NCBI GenBank assembly: GCA_030765125.1
Contig: JAVCDD010000234.1
Location: forward strand, 1 to 41,428
Source: Candidatus Hatepunaea meridiana
GTDB taxonomy: Bacteria; Electryoneota; AABM5-125-24; Hatepunaeales; Hatepunaeaceae
Reading direction: 5' to 3'
Length of the DNA stretch: 41,428 nt
In this document: piece by piece, positions 14,394 to 22,643 of the stretch
Position numbering within the stretch: position 1 is the first letter of the stretch
How the letters are laid out: each line of letters opens with the position of its first letter
Translations under genes and position numbers: made by a program
Notes under the pieces: generated by a model
The model's input: only the letters and a program-made list of their open reading frames with translations
What the model was told of the DNA's origin: nothing
Database searches by the model: none

Positions 14394-16511
14394 ATAAATC
14401 ATAAAGCGCCAAATTGGGGTGAAGAACAGGGACGTCGTCGGCTGAAAGCGATAACTTATATAATCATTGCAGCCGGAGGGTTTCTATATGTGAATCTTAT
14501 ATGGCTCCAGATCGTGGATGCTGCGGATTTGAGGAAGCGAGCTATCGAGCAATATCGTGAAGAGGTTATACTGGAACCGTTTCGCGGCACAATCTATGAT
14601 CGTAATTGTCGTTCACTTACTGAGAACTGCAGTGAGTATTTCTCAATCAGCGTAAATCCTTACAGTGTCAGCGATCCAGAGAGATTAGCTAATGATCTTG
14701 CTCGTGTGATTGATATTTCTTCAGAAAAAACAATATCGAAATTCTATGTTAACAGCGAATGTGTGATATTAGCGCGTAAGATAACGAATGAACAGGTTGA
14801 AAAGATTAAGAAACTCGGTTGGCATTTGACTGTTAAACCGGAAACTCACCGTAGATACCCGCATAAGTCCGTTGCAGGACAGCTTTTAGGTTTCGTAGAT
14901 ATTGATGATAACGGAATTAGTGGATTGGAAAAGGAATTCGATCATATCCTGCGTGGAAAAGAGGGAAGTCGTACAATGCAATTGGATGTCAATGGAAACC
15001 AGCATATAGATAAATCATATCCTTATGAGAAGCAAGTAGATGGCGGTGATCTGGTATTGACAATTGATATTTCAATACAGTCTATTTTAGAGGAAGAGTT
15101 GAAATCAGCTCTTACCTATTATAAAGGTAAGAGTGCTGCAGGAGTGATTTTAAATCCAATGACAGGTGAAATTATTGCCTTAGCTTCATTATCCGGACTT
15201 CCGGCGTTTGATCCAAATTGTTATAACAATTTTGACATTTCGCATCAGAAAAATCTTGCCATCACAGACTGGATCGAACCAGGCAGTGTTATGAAGATCG
15301 TTCCAGCCGTTATTCTATTAGAAAATTATAATTTTAAAACTGATACGACTGTTGATTGCGGAAATGGGTTCATGATGATACATGGGAAGCCAATGCGTGA
15401 TTCACACGGTCATGGAGTATTAACTTTTTGGGACGTTCTTGTATATTCAAGCAACATTGGAATGATTAAACTTAGTAAGTGTATTAGTAATAATGAATTG
15501 TATAGCAAAATCAGGAAGTTGGGTTTTCTTGATAAGACAGGTATAGATCTTCCGGGTGAAGTCAAAGGGAGTTTACCGGAAGTCAAGAAATGGTCAAGAC
15601 TTACAAAACCTAACGTGATTATTGGAAAAGGAATAGCTACAAACCTTTTAAATGTCTGTATGGTATATTCAGCGGTGGCAAATGGAGGCTGGCTGATGAA
15701 ACCAACATTAATACGCGAGATACATTATTCGGATAAAGGTATTGAGACTATATATCCCCAACAGGTTCGTAGAATAATGAAGGAAGAAACCGCAGAAGTA
15801 TTACGAGGAATATTAACAGATGTGGTTGAGCGGGGCACTGGCAGGAAAACCTTTATTAAGAATATGTCAATCGCTGGAAAAACGGGCACTTCTCAGCTTG
15901 TTGATTTTGAAAACAAGGTTTATCTAAAGGACGATTATTTAACGTTATACGTAGGTTTTATGCCTGCTAATTCATCTAAATACTTAATCGCTGTGGCTGT
16001 AAATGATCCTCATGGACCTAATAATGAACATACAGGTTCTAATGTTTCCTGTCCGATTTTCAAGAAAATCACCACGCGCATACTCGGCTTGGAACCAGAA
16101 TTATGGGCATTAGCAAATACAGATGAAGACATTATGACTTCAAATAGAGTGAAAGTACCTGATTTGACAGGTATGACTATGCGAGAAGTGGATAAAGAAC
16201 TAAAACCTCTGGGATTAAAGGCTGTTAAACAGGGTCGCGGAAATGTTATAGACCAGGTTCCGAGTCCGGAAGCTTATGTTATGATTGGAGATGAAGTATA
16301 TGTGAATCTTGGGAAACGTAACCAAATGCAGGATTCAATGTCGATTATGCCAGTATTAACCGGACTTTCAGTGAGGGATGCTCTTCTAAAAGCAACCGAG
16401 CACGGTTTAATGGTTCAAATAAATGGTAGCGGAAAAGTAGTAAAACAAAAACCTCTATCCGGTAAACGGATTACAGTCGGTGAAATGTGTTTGATTCAAG
16501 CGGCGGGTTAA
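14394..16511 (+). CDS. ftsI: Penicillin-binding protein FtsI (PBP3-like) with PASTA domains
   Basis: FtsI is the septal peptidoglycan transpeptidase that works with FtsW. Counting from GTG 14490, the active-site SxxK is SVMK (266-269), SxN is SSN (320-322) and KTG is KTGTS (464-468). FRGTIYDRN at residue 31 is the start of the dimerisation domain. Two PASTA domains follow at about 545-605 and 610-673 (RVKVPDLTGMTMREV; SIMPVLTGLSVRDA). No ATG/GTG/TTG lies in frame between the upstream TGA (14373) and GTG 14490, yet that GTG falls within the only transmembrane helix. The open frame upstream encodes a basic tail (EEQGRRRLKAITYIIIAAGG) behind AGGAG (14381-14385). I therefore place the start at ATA 14394, unless the base is an assembly error. 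Confidence 0.93.
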   Translation: MNHKAPNWGEEQGRRRLKAITYIIIAAGGFLYVNLIWLQIVDAADLRKRAIEQYREEVILEPFRGTIYDRNCRSLTENCSEYFSISVNPYSVSDPERLANDLARVIDISSEKTISKFYVNSECVILARKITNEQVEKIKKLGWHLTVKPETHRRYPHKSVAGQLLGFVDIDDNGISGLEKEFDHILRGKEGSRTMQLDVNGNQHIDKSYPYEKQVDGGDLVLTIDISIQSILEEELKSALTYYKGKSAAGVILNPMTGEIIALASLSGLPAFDPNCYNNFDISHQKNLAITDWIEPGSVMKIVPAVILLENYNFKTDTTVDCGNGFMMIHGKPMRDSHGHGVLTFWDVLVYSSNIGMIKLSKCISNNELYSKIRKLGFLDKTGIDLPGEVKGSLPEVKKWSRLTKPNVIIGKGIATNLLNVCMVYSAVANGGWLMKPTLIREIHYSDKGIETIYPQQVRRIMKEETAEVLRGILTDVVERGTGRKTFIKNMSIAGKTGTSQLVDFENKVYLKDDYLTLYVGFMPANSSKYLIAVAVNDPHGPNNEHTGSNVSCPIFKKITTRILGLEPELWALANTDEDIMTSNRVKVPDLTGMTMREVDKELKPLGLKAVKQGRGNVIDQVPSPEAYVMIGDEVYVNLGKRNQMQDSMSIMPVLTGLSVRDALLKATEHGLMVQINGSGKVVKQKPLSGKRITVGEMCLIQAAG

Positions 16512-16512
16512 T

Positions 16513-16926
16513 ATGTCAGGAGTAGAATTAAATAAGCTGCTAAGTGATATGCAGTATGAATCCATCAATGGTGAAATGCCTGAGATAGTTTATGGCGTTA
16601 CGCAGGATTTTGAGTTAATCGCCCCCGGTTTCATCTATGCAGTTGGCACTGTACTGGAAAATCACAATTGTGATAACCTATATGAAGCATCTATAAAAGG
16701 CGCTGTGTTAATGTTAGTTGATGAAACAGCAATAAAAGATACTTCGATTCCAACCATTATGGTCAATGACTTTATCCCAGCGCTTGCGTATTTGCGTAAA
16801 GCGATCTATGGTGATTTAACCACCTGGATAAAATCGACCGGTATGCCTTCACAAAGTGACAATGGTTCTGAATTGAAAATCGTCAGTTCAATTAACCTTA
16901 TCAGTAGGTTAGACACTCCTGTCTGA
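16513..16926 (+). CDS. Truncated MurE paralogue, N-terminal domain only
   Basis: The 137-residue product aligns throughout with the first 110 residues of the murE product beside it: YGVTQDFELIAPGFIYA against VGITQDSRLVEPGFVFA, KGAVLMLVDE against KGAVLVISDD, and RKAIYGDLTTWIK against SKAIYRDPTSKLK. It has no ATP-binding or ligase domain. The conserved DSR is changed to DFE, so UDP-MurNAc-dipeptide binding is doubtful. The last residues (SRLDTPV) and the stop codon come from a family C palindrome (16902-16968). It starts 2 bp after the ftsI stop, in the operon. It is probably a decaying tandem duplicate; a surviving stand-alone domain cannot be excluded because the frame is intact. Confidence 0.75.
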   Translation: MSGVELNKLLSDMQYESINGEMPEIVYGVTQDFELIAPGFIYAVGTVLENHNCDNLYEASIKGAVLMLVDETAIKDTSIPTIMVNDFIPALAYLRKAIYGDLTTWIKSTGMPSQSDNGSELKIVSSINLISRLDTPV

Positions 16927-16968
16927 CTATCAATTGACGAGTCAGACAAGCGTGTCTTAACCTACTGA
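16902..16968. repeat. Family C palindrome that ends the MurE paralogue
   Basis: CAGTAGGTTAGACACTCCTG at 16902-16921 pairs with the inverted arm at 16941-16968 (GTCAGACAAGCG, ending CCTACTGA). The TGA stop of the paralogue lies in the left arm, and the murE ATG follows four bases after the right arm. The arms match those at 3768 and 17774. Confidence 0.9.
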
Positions 16969-16971
16969 ATT

Positions 16972-18585
16972 ATGAAAAATAACTTGATTAGCATAGACTT
17001 AAAACCACTGCTTGATGATCTACAGATTATTTCAATAAGCGGTCGGATACCTGACGAAGTAGTAGGAATTACACAGGATTCGCGTTTGGTAGAACCGGGT
17101 TTTGTATTTGCCGCTCGCTCGGGAAGCAATGTAAAAGGAATAGATTTTATACATCAGGCTTCAGATAAAGGCGCTGTTCTGGTGATAAGTGATGATGAAA
17201 TCCCCGATGGTGTGGAATTGCCTTTCATTCAGGTTGCTGATTTTCATCAGGCTCTTGTTCACTTAAGCAAAGCAATTTATAGAGATCCGACGTCCAAGCT
17301 GAAATTAATTGCAATTACCGGTACGAATGGAAAAACTTCGAGTGTTTTTTTAATCAAGTCTATACTTAGTTATGCAGGTGAGAAATGTGGTTTGTTGAGT
17401 ACGATTGGATATGATACTCATAAGAGACTTATGGATGCTCCTTTAACAACACCTGATATCGACTGGCTTAACGCACTACTTAATGAAATGGTGGAAGCGG
17501 GGTGTGGTTGGGCTGTTATGGAAGCCAGTTCACATGCGCTCTATCAGGGTAGATTAGATGGGCTCAGTATCGCTGCTGCCGGATATACAAATTTATCGGT
17601 CGAACACCTTGATTATCATAGAACTCTTGAGGAATATGCACAGGCAAAGGCTTTGCTCTTTGAAAAACTATCCATTGATGCAGTTGCGGTTATTAATATT
17701 GGAGATAGTTGGAGTAAGGTTATGATAGAAGCTTCCCCATGCAGTGTAATTACCTACTATCTGGATGAATCGGGTAGGTTGGACACTCCTGTCCGACTCG
17801 ATGAACGGGGTAGGTTGGACATTCCTGTCCGACAAGGAATTGAAGAGTCAGGCAAGAGTGTCCGACCTATCCATTGTATTGAGTCAGACAAGAGTGTCCG
17901 ACCTACTGACTTGAAGGTCGAAGCATTAGAACACTCCTTGTGCGGAGGAAGATTCCTGTTGAAATGGCTGGATCAATCAATCGAGGTTTGTACACCCTTA
18001 ATTGGTGTTTATCAAGGTGAGAATATTGCTTTAGCCGCTGGAATAATGCGCAGTCTGGGTATAGATACTGATTATATCAAAGCAGGGATCGAAGGTTTAA
18101 TCGCCATTCCAGGGCGGATGGAGGCTATTATAAAAGGACAGCCATTCAGTGTCTTTGTTGATTTTTCCCATACACCTGATGCACTTAAAAATGCACTGGA
18201 ATCTATTCGTTCTTTATGCAAAGGAAGTTTGATTGTGGTTTTCGGCGCTGGTGGGGATAGGGATCGCACAAAACGCCCTGAAATGGGGAAGGTTGTGAGC
18301 ATGCTTGCTGATCGTATAATTATAACAAATGATAATCCAAGAACCGAGGATCCGAATCGGATTGCTGATGATATAATGCAGGGAATTTTATCAGATAAAA
18401 GGGCGCATACAATCATACAGCTAAACCGAAGAGCTGCCATATGGAAAGCGTTTTTAATGAGTAGTAAGGGAGATGCGGTTATTGTAGCAGGAAAAGGCGC
18501 AGAAGCAACACAAGATGTAAATGGTATGAAGACGCCGTTTGATGATCGAAAGGTCGCACTTGAGGAATTGGCTCGATTGGGTTGA
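16972..18585 (+). CDS. murE: UDP-N-acetylmuramoylalanyl-D-glutamate--2,6-diaminopimelate ligase MurE
   Basis: MurE adds the third amino acid to UDP-MurNAc-L-Ala-D-Glu in the cytoplasm. The N-terminal domain (residues 1-110) has GITQDSRLVEPGFVFAA. The ATP P-loop is ITGTNGKTS (115-123). Central motifs are TTPD, EASSHALYQGR and YTNLSVEHLDYHRTLEEYA, and the C-terminal domain has FVDFSHTPDAL and FGAGGDRDRTKRPEMG. DNPRTEDP, with Arg after Pro, is the signature for meso-diaminopimelate rather than lysine. At 537 residues it exceeds the usual length (about 490). The excess is residues 268-312, encoded by a nested palindrome (17774-17906) inserted in a variable loop of the central domain. Reading frame and all catalytic motifs remain intact. 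Confidence 0.95.
   Translation: MKNNLISIDLKPLLDDLQIISISGRIPDEVVGITQDSRLVEPGFVFAARSGSNVKGIDFIHQASDKGAVLVISDDEIPDGVELPFIQVADFHQALVHLSKAIYRDPTSKLKLIAITGTNGKTSSVFLIKSILSYAGEKCGLLSTIGYDTHKRLMDAPLTTPDIDWLNALLNEMVEAGCGWAVMEASSHALYQGRLDGLSIAAAGYTNLSVEHLDYHRTLEEYAQAKALLFEKLSIDAVAVINIGDSWSKVMIEASPCSVITYYLDESGRLDTPVRLDERGRLDIPVRQGIEESGKSVRPIHCIESDKSVRPTDLKVEALEHSLCGGRFLLKWLDQSIEVCTPLIGVYQGENIALAAGIMRSLGIDTDYIKAGIEGLIAIPGRMEAIIKGQPFSVFVDFSHTPDALKNALESIRSLCKGSLIVVFGAGGDRDRTKRPEMGKVVSMLADRIIITNDNPRTEDPNRIADDIMQGILSDKRAHTIIQLNRRAAIWKAFLMSSKGDAVIVAGKGAEATQDVNGMKTPFDDRKVALEELARLG
17774..17906. repeat. Nested family C palindromes inside murE
   Basis: Four arms are present: GTAGGTTGGACACTCCTGTC at 17774, a second GTAGGTTGGACATTCCTGTC at 17810, and two inverted arms (GGCAAGAGTGTCCGACC at 17851; GACAAGAGTGTCCGACC at 17887). 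Outer arms 17774-17797 and 17883-17906 pair, as do inner arms 17810-17833 and 17847-17870. The element is in frame and encodes GRLDTPVRL, GRLDIPVRQ and two KSVRP segments. Confidence 0.9.
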
Positions 18586-18592
18586 GGATGAA

Positions 18593-18672
18593 GTTCAGAG
18601 TGCGCGCTTCAGCGCGTGTTAAGTATACCCCTCATTCTATTGACTTTACGCGCTGAAGTGCTCACTCTGAAC
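18593..18672. repeat. Family A palindrome between murE and murD
   Basis: GTTCAGAGTGCGCGCTTCAG and CTGAAGTGCTCACTCTGAAC form the arms, as in the copy at 556. It occupies most of the 111-bp gap between murE and murD, the place where murF and mraY stand in a standard dcw cluster. Confidence 0.85.
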
Positions 18673-18696
18673 GCTAATATTGCAGGAAATCAATAA

Positions 18697-20046
18697 ATGC
18701 TTCCAGGAAGAGCACACATAATCGGAATTGGTAAGAGCGGATTAGCTGCTGCATTGTTATTGCTTCGACATGGTTGGAGTGTCATTGTCAGCGATATCTC
18801 AGATGGACGCGAATATGCGGAAACCGTTTCCCAGTTAATCAGAGCCGGTGCGAAGGTATTTCTTGGTGGTCATAAAGAAGCGCTTGAAATTCATGCCGAT
18901 ATGGCAGTGCTTAGTCCTGGTATTTCTTTAGATACAGATGTTGTAAAATTGCTGCAAAATCAACGGATACCGATAATAAGCGAACTTGAATTAGGATGGC
19001 GATATTGCAACGGTCGAATAACTGCCATAACCGGATCTAACGGAAAAACAACTACTACGGCGCTGTTAGGTGAAATATTCTCACATTCTGGCTATCCTTC
19101 TTACTCTGTGGGGAACATTGGACTTCCACTTTCTGATGTTGCTGATAGGACAACTAAGGATGCCTTGTTAGCTGTGGAAGTGTCAAGTTTTCAATTGATG
19201 ACTATAGATAAATTCAAGCCTAAGATTGCAATATTACTGAATTTATCCGCAGATCATCTTGATTGGCACGGCGGATTTGAAAAGTATGCTGAGGCGAAAG
19301 CGCGCCTCTGGATGAATCAAACTAAAGATGATTGGCTAATTTATAATATGGACGATCCGAATGTTGTGTATCATGCTGAGAAGTCACTTTTTCATCGATT
19401 TCCTTATTCTTTTACTAAAGAGTTTGAGGTTGGAGCATTCATGCAATCTAGCGAATTTGTTGTTCGATTACCCGACGGCAGTGAATTTAGACAGGATCGC
19501 TCCGAACTTAAACTTTTAGGAAGACACAATGCAACGAATGCGCTATCTGCGATTTCAGCAGCATTACTGTTAGATGTTCATCCGAATGCGGTCAGAAACG
19601 GCGTATCGAGTTTCAAAGGTTATCCTCATAGGCTTGAAAAGGTGCGAGAGCGACGTGGTGTAATATGGCTGAACGATTCGAAAGCTACCAACGTTGATGC
19701 AGGATTGGTTGCTTTAGAAGCCGTTGAAAAACCAATTGTTTTGATTGCCGGAGGTAGAGGAAAAGGAGGCGGTTTCAGGGATTTCCTTAATGGACCTGTT
19801 GATCGGATTAAGACAGCCCTATTAATCGGTGAAACAGCGTGTGAAATCGAAAAGGATATTGGTAATAAGGTGAAAACTATCCATGCTGATAATTTAGAAG
19901 ACGCAGTCGAAAAGGCTAATAGAATCACTGAACCCGGAGATACTGTGCTATTTTCACCGCTTTGTGCATCTTTTGATATGTTCCACAATTACGAGGAACG
20001 CGGTGAATGTTTCAGACAACTTGTAAAGGAACTACCTGATGTATAA
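18697..20046 (+). CDS. murD: UDP-N-acetylmuramoylalanine--D-glutamate ligase MurD
   Basis: MurD adds D-glutamate to UDP-MurNAc-L-Ala in the cytoplasm. The 449-residue length is normal. The N-terminal Rossmann-type motif is IIGIGKSGLAAALLLLRHGW, and the ATP loop is ITGSNGKTTTTALLGE at about 110. VEVSSFQL, LNLSADHLDWHG and LLGRHNATNALSAI are the Mur ligase central motifs. WLNDSKATNVDAGLVALEA and the final FSPLCASFDMFHNYEERG are diagnostic for MurD. The ATG at 18697 follows a family A repeat. The stop codon overlaps the ftsW start by 8 bases, showing tight coupling. Confidence 0.97.
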   Translation: MLPGRAHIIGIGKSGLAAALLLLRHGWSVIVSDISDGREYAETVSQLIRAGAKVFLGGHKEALEIHADMAVLSPGISLDTDVVKLLQNQRIPIISELELGWRYCNGRITAITGSNGKTTTTALLGEIFSHSGYPSYSVGNIGLPLSDVADRTTKDALLAVEVSSFQLMTIDKFKPKIAILLNLSADHLDWHGGFEKYAEAKARLWMNQTKDDWLIYNMDDPNVVYHAEKSLFHRFPYSFTKEFEVGAFMQSSEFVVRLPDGSEFRQDRSELKLLGRHNATNALSAISAALLLDVHPNAVRNGVSSFKGYPHRLEKVRERRGVIWLNDSKATNVDAGLVALEAVEKPIVLIAGGRGKGGGFRDFLNGPVDRIKTALLIGETACEIEKDIGNKVKTIHADNLEDAVEKANRITEPGDTVLFSPLCASFDMFHNYEERGECFRQLVKELPDV

Positions 20047-21202
20047 TGGAAGAGATAAACATAGAAAGACCAACGGATTTAGAATATCCAATGGAGTCGG
20101 TATATCAGCAATAACATCGCAAGGTGATGGATTATTACTGATTTCCGCATTGATACTTACTGCGTTAGGTTTAGTTATGGTATATAGTGCTAGCGGTTTC
20201 GTTGCTGCAAAGTACGATAAAGGTGATTGGTTCTTCTTTTTTCGCCAGTTAAGATTCACTATTATCGGATTAGGGGCAATGTTATTAGGCGCCAAGTGTA
20301 ACGTTTACTTTTATAAGAAATGGATTAAGACCGTCTTACTTGCATTTTGCGTCGTAATGTTACTCCAATTATGGTTAGCGCCAGTCATTGGTGGAACAAA
20401 ACGATGGATAGATCTGTGGTTCTTTAGACTGCAAACATCAGAAGTTGCTCGCTGTCTGGTTATTATATACTTGGCGCGAGTTCTTACAGATACACCGGAA
20501 GTTATCCAACGTTTGAATAAACAGATGGGTAAGGTTTTAGGAATAGTAATAATACCGGTTGTATTAACAGCGTTGCAACCCGATTTCTCAAGCTCTATGA
20601 TTATGGTTTTAGTTGCTGGATTGGTACTTTTTGTAGGTGGATTAAAACAAAAGCATTTGATTGTGATCTGTGTCACGATCATATCTTTAGCCAGTATATT
20701 GATCAGGATTAATTCGTATATGTACGAACGCTTAATGAAATTCTTTCAGCCTTTAATACAAGGTGGTGTAATAGACTATCAGATACTACAATCATTACTG
20801 GGAATTGGTAGAGGAGGTTTTTTCGGTGTTGGACTTGGGCAAGGGAAACAGAAGATGTTGTTCCTTCCAGAGCCACATACGGATTTTATCTTCTCTATTA
20901 TTGCGGAAGAAATTGGTTTAATTGGAGTTACATTCCTTATAACAGCGATTTTTGTCCTGATTTTACGATCCTGTAAAATGCTGCAAAAACAACCTGATCG
21001 TTATAAATTCCTTCTGGGTACCGGTCTGGCTGGCTCTCTAACTGTATATGCATTAGTGAATATGTATGTAGCGACTGGTATTTTCCCCGTGACGGGGATA
21101 CCACTGCCTTTTATTTCTTCCGGAGGCACTAGCCTTGTTATTTCCCTATGGAGCGTTGGCGTGTTGTGGAATTTATCCAGAAATACTGGGGATTATCTCT
21201 AA
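20039..21202 (+). CDS. ftsW: Septal peptidoglycan glycosyltransferase FtsW
   Basis: FtsW is the SEDS-family polymerase that uses lipid II at the division site with FtsI. The 387-residue protein has a polar N-terminus of about 35 residues, then nine to ten transmembrane helices. Family motifs are LGLVMVYSASG, LQPDFSSSMIM, QILQSLLGIGRGGFFGVGLG, FLPEPHTDFIFSIIAEEIG and GIPLPFISSGGTSLV. The acidic Asp in QPDFSS corresponds to the catalytic residue of SEDS proteins, by family knowledge. It overlaps murD by 8 bases, and its TAA shares a base with the murC ATG (TAATG). MurG, usually the next gene, is not here. Confidence 0.95.
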   Translation: MYNGRDKHRKTNGFRISNGVGISAITSQGDGLLLISALILTALGLVMVYSASGFVAAKYDKGDWFFFFRQLRFTIIGLGAMLLGAKCNVYFYKKWIKTVLLAFCVVMLLQLWLAPVIGGTKRWIDLWFFRLQTSEVARCLVIIYLARVLTDTPEVIQRLNKQMGKVLGIVIIPVVLTALQPDFSSSMIMVLVAGLVLFVGGLKQKHLIVICVTIISLASILIRINSYMYERLMKFFQPLIQGGVIDYQILQSLLGIGRGGFFGVGLGQGKQKMLFLPEPHTDFIFSIIAEEIGLIGVTFLITAIFVLILRSCKMLQKQPDRYKFLLGTGLAGSLTVYALVNMYVATGIFPVTGIPLPFISSGGTSLVISLWSVGVLWNLSRNTGDYL

Positions 21203-22611
21203 TGATTGATGTGTTAATGAACAGATTCCGTCGTCTGCATATGGTTGGTATTGGTGGATCGGGGATGTCCGGTATTGCTGAAATCCTTCTGAAAACAGGT
21301 TTTTATGTCAGTGGAAGCGATCAGAGCGAAAACGAGGCTACGCAAAGGCTTATCCAATTAGGCGCAAAGGTATTCAAAGGTCATAATGCCTCTTACATCG
21401 AGAATGCAGACGTTGTTGTGTTCTCAAGCGCTATTCACAAGGATCATATAGAATTGGTTGCGGCGCGTGAGCGTAAAATTCCCGTTATAAGACGATCCCG
21501 GATGTTGGCTGAGCTTATGCGTATGAAAGCAGGTATCGCAATTTCAGGAACCCATGGGAAAACAACAACGACTTCGCTTGCAGGTGAAATTCTTATCAAA
21601 GGTGGATTAGATCCAACGGTAATAGTCGGTGGCAGGCTGCGCAGGATGGGAACCGGAGTAGTCTCAGGAAAGGGTGATTTTTTAGTAGCTGAAGCGGATG
21701 AATTTGATAAGTCCTTTCTGAGCTTAACACCGACTATCGTTGCCATTACTAATATTGATGATGATCATATCGAATGTTATGGTAACTACGAGGAGCTTGA
21801 GAACGCCTTTGTACAATTTGCTCAATCGGTGCCATTTTATGGACGAACGCTCGTGTGTATAGATGAACCTTCATTGGTGAAAATACTGCCAAGGTTAGAT
21901 TCGGCAATAATAACCTACGGGTTCTCACCTCAAGCTGATGTGAGAGCGGTAAATGCAGTCTATAATCGCGGAACGTCCACCTTTACAGTTGAATATGATA
22001 ATCAGGAAATCGGTAAGATCAACCTTCCGTTGCCTGGTAGACATAATATACTCAATACATTAGCGGCGGTGGGGATTGCTCGTGAGTTGGGCGTAGAATT
22101 TAATGATATTCGCGCGGCGCTTGAAAGTTTCAAAGGTGTTTACAGACGATTTGAGATGGTAGGTGAAGTAAACGGAATCCTGTTTGCCGATGATTTTGCT
22201 CATCATCCTGCCGAGATATCTGCGACGCTTTCTGCGGCGAAAGAGGGTTGGAAATGCCCAATACTTGCGGTTTTTCAACCTCATCTATATAGTAGGACTC
22301 AAGCATTGGCACAAAAGTTCGGACGAGCATTATTAGGCTCAGATACTGCGATTGTGCTGCCAATTTATCCAGCGAGAGAAAAACCCATTGAAGGGGTTAC
22401 TGCAAAATTGATCGTGGATGCAGCAAAAAATATGGGACACAAGAATATACACTATCTTGAAGATAAATCAATGGTTACGGAAAGGGTTAAAGAACTTTCC
22501 AAAGAGGGAGATTTTGTCATAACTATTGGAGCCGGAGACGTTTATAAATTAGCACCGCAGATTATGGCGGGGATGAAGGATGAAGAGCAAATTGCGAATA
22601 GCGAAGTATGA
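21202..22611 (+). CDS. murC: UDP-N-acetylmuramate--L-alanine ligase MurC
   Basis: MurC attaches L-alanine to UDP-MurNAc, the first peptide step of muropeptide synthesis. The ATG at 21202 (TAATG overlap with ftsW) is chosen; the longer frame from 21148 only repeats the end of ftsW. Motifs are HMVGIGGSGMSGIAEIL, ATP loop ISGTHGKTTTTSLAGE, EADEFDKSFLSL, ITNIDDDHIECYG, LPGRHNILNTLAA and the MurC-specific FADDFAHHPAEISATL. FQPHLYSRT follows. The last ten residues (EEQIANSEV) are written by a low-complexity GATGAAG/GCGAATA tract, so the true family end is slightly earlier. The tract continues into the 32-bp gap before murB. Confidence 0.97.
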   Translation: MIDVLMNRFRRLHMVGIGGSGMSGIAEILLKTGFYVSGSDQSENEATQRLIQLGAKVFKGHNASYIENADVVVFSSAIHKDHIELVAARERKIPVIRRSRMLAELMRMKAGIAISGTHGKTTTTSLAGEILIKGGLDPTVIVGGRLRRMGTGVVSGKGDFLVAEADEFDKSFLSLTPTIVAITNIDDDHIECYGNYEELENAFVQFAQSVPFYGRTLVCIDEPSLVKILPRLDSAIITYGFSPQADVRAVNAVYNRGTSTFTVEYDNQEIGKINLPLPGRHNILNTLAAVGIARELGVEFNDIRAALESFKGVYRRFEMVGEVNGILFADDFAHHPAEISATLSAAKEGWKCPILAVFQPHLYSRTQALAQKFGRALLGSDTAIVLPIYPAREKPIEGVTAKLIVDAAKNMGHKNIHYLEDKSMVTERVKELSKEGDFVITIGAGDVYKLAPQIMAGMKDEEQIANSEV

Positions 22612-22633
22612 ATAGCGAATAGCGAAAATGTGA
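22574..22633. repeat. Short low-complexity tract at the end of murC
   Basis: GATGAAGGATGAAGAGC is followed by three copies of GCGAATAGCGAA-like units running over the murC stop codon. Similar GAAGGATGAAGGACGAAG tracts lie after ftsQ and ftsA, so a common slippage or copying process is likely. Confidence 0.65.
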
Positions 22634-22643
22634 AAGAAGAGAA

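Noticed and set aside
16513..16926. Reading the short Mur gene as the missing murF
   Set aside because: It aligns residue by residue with the N-terminus of the adjacent MurE and lacks MurF features; there is no ligase domain.
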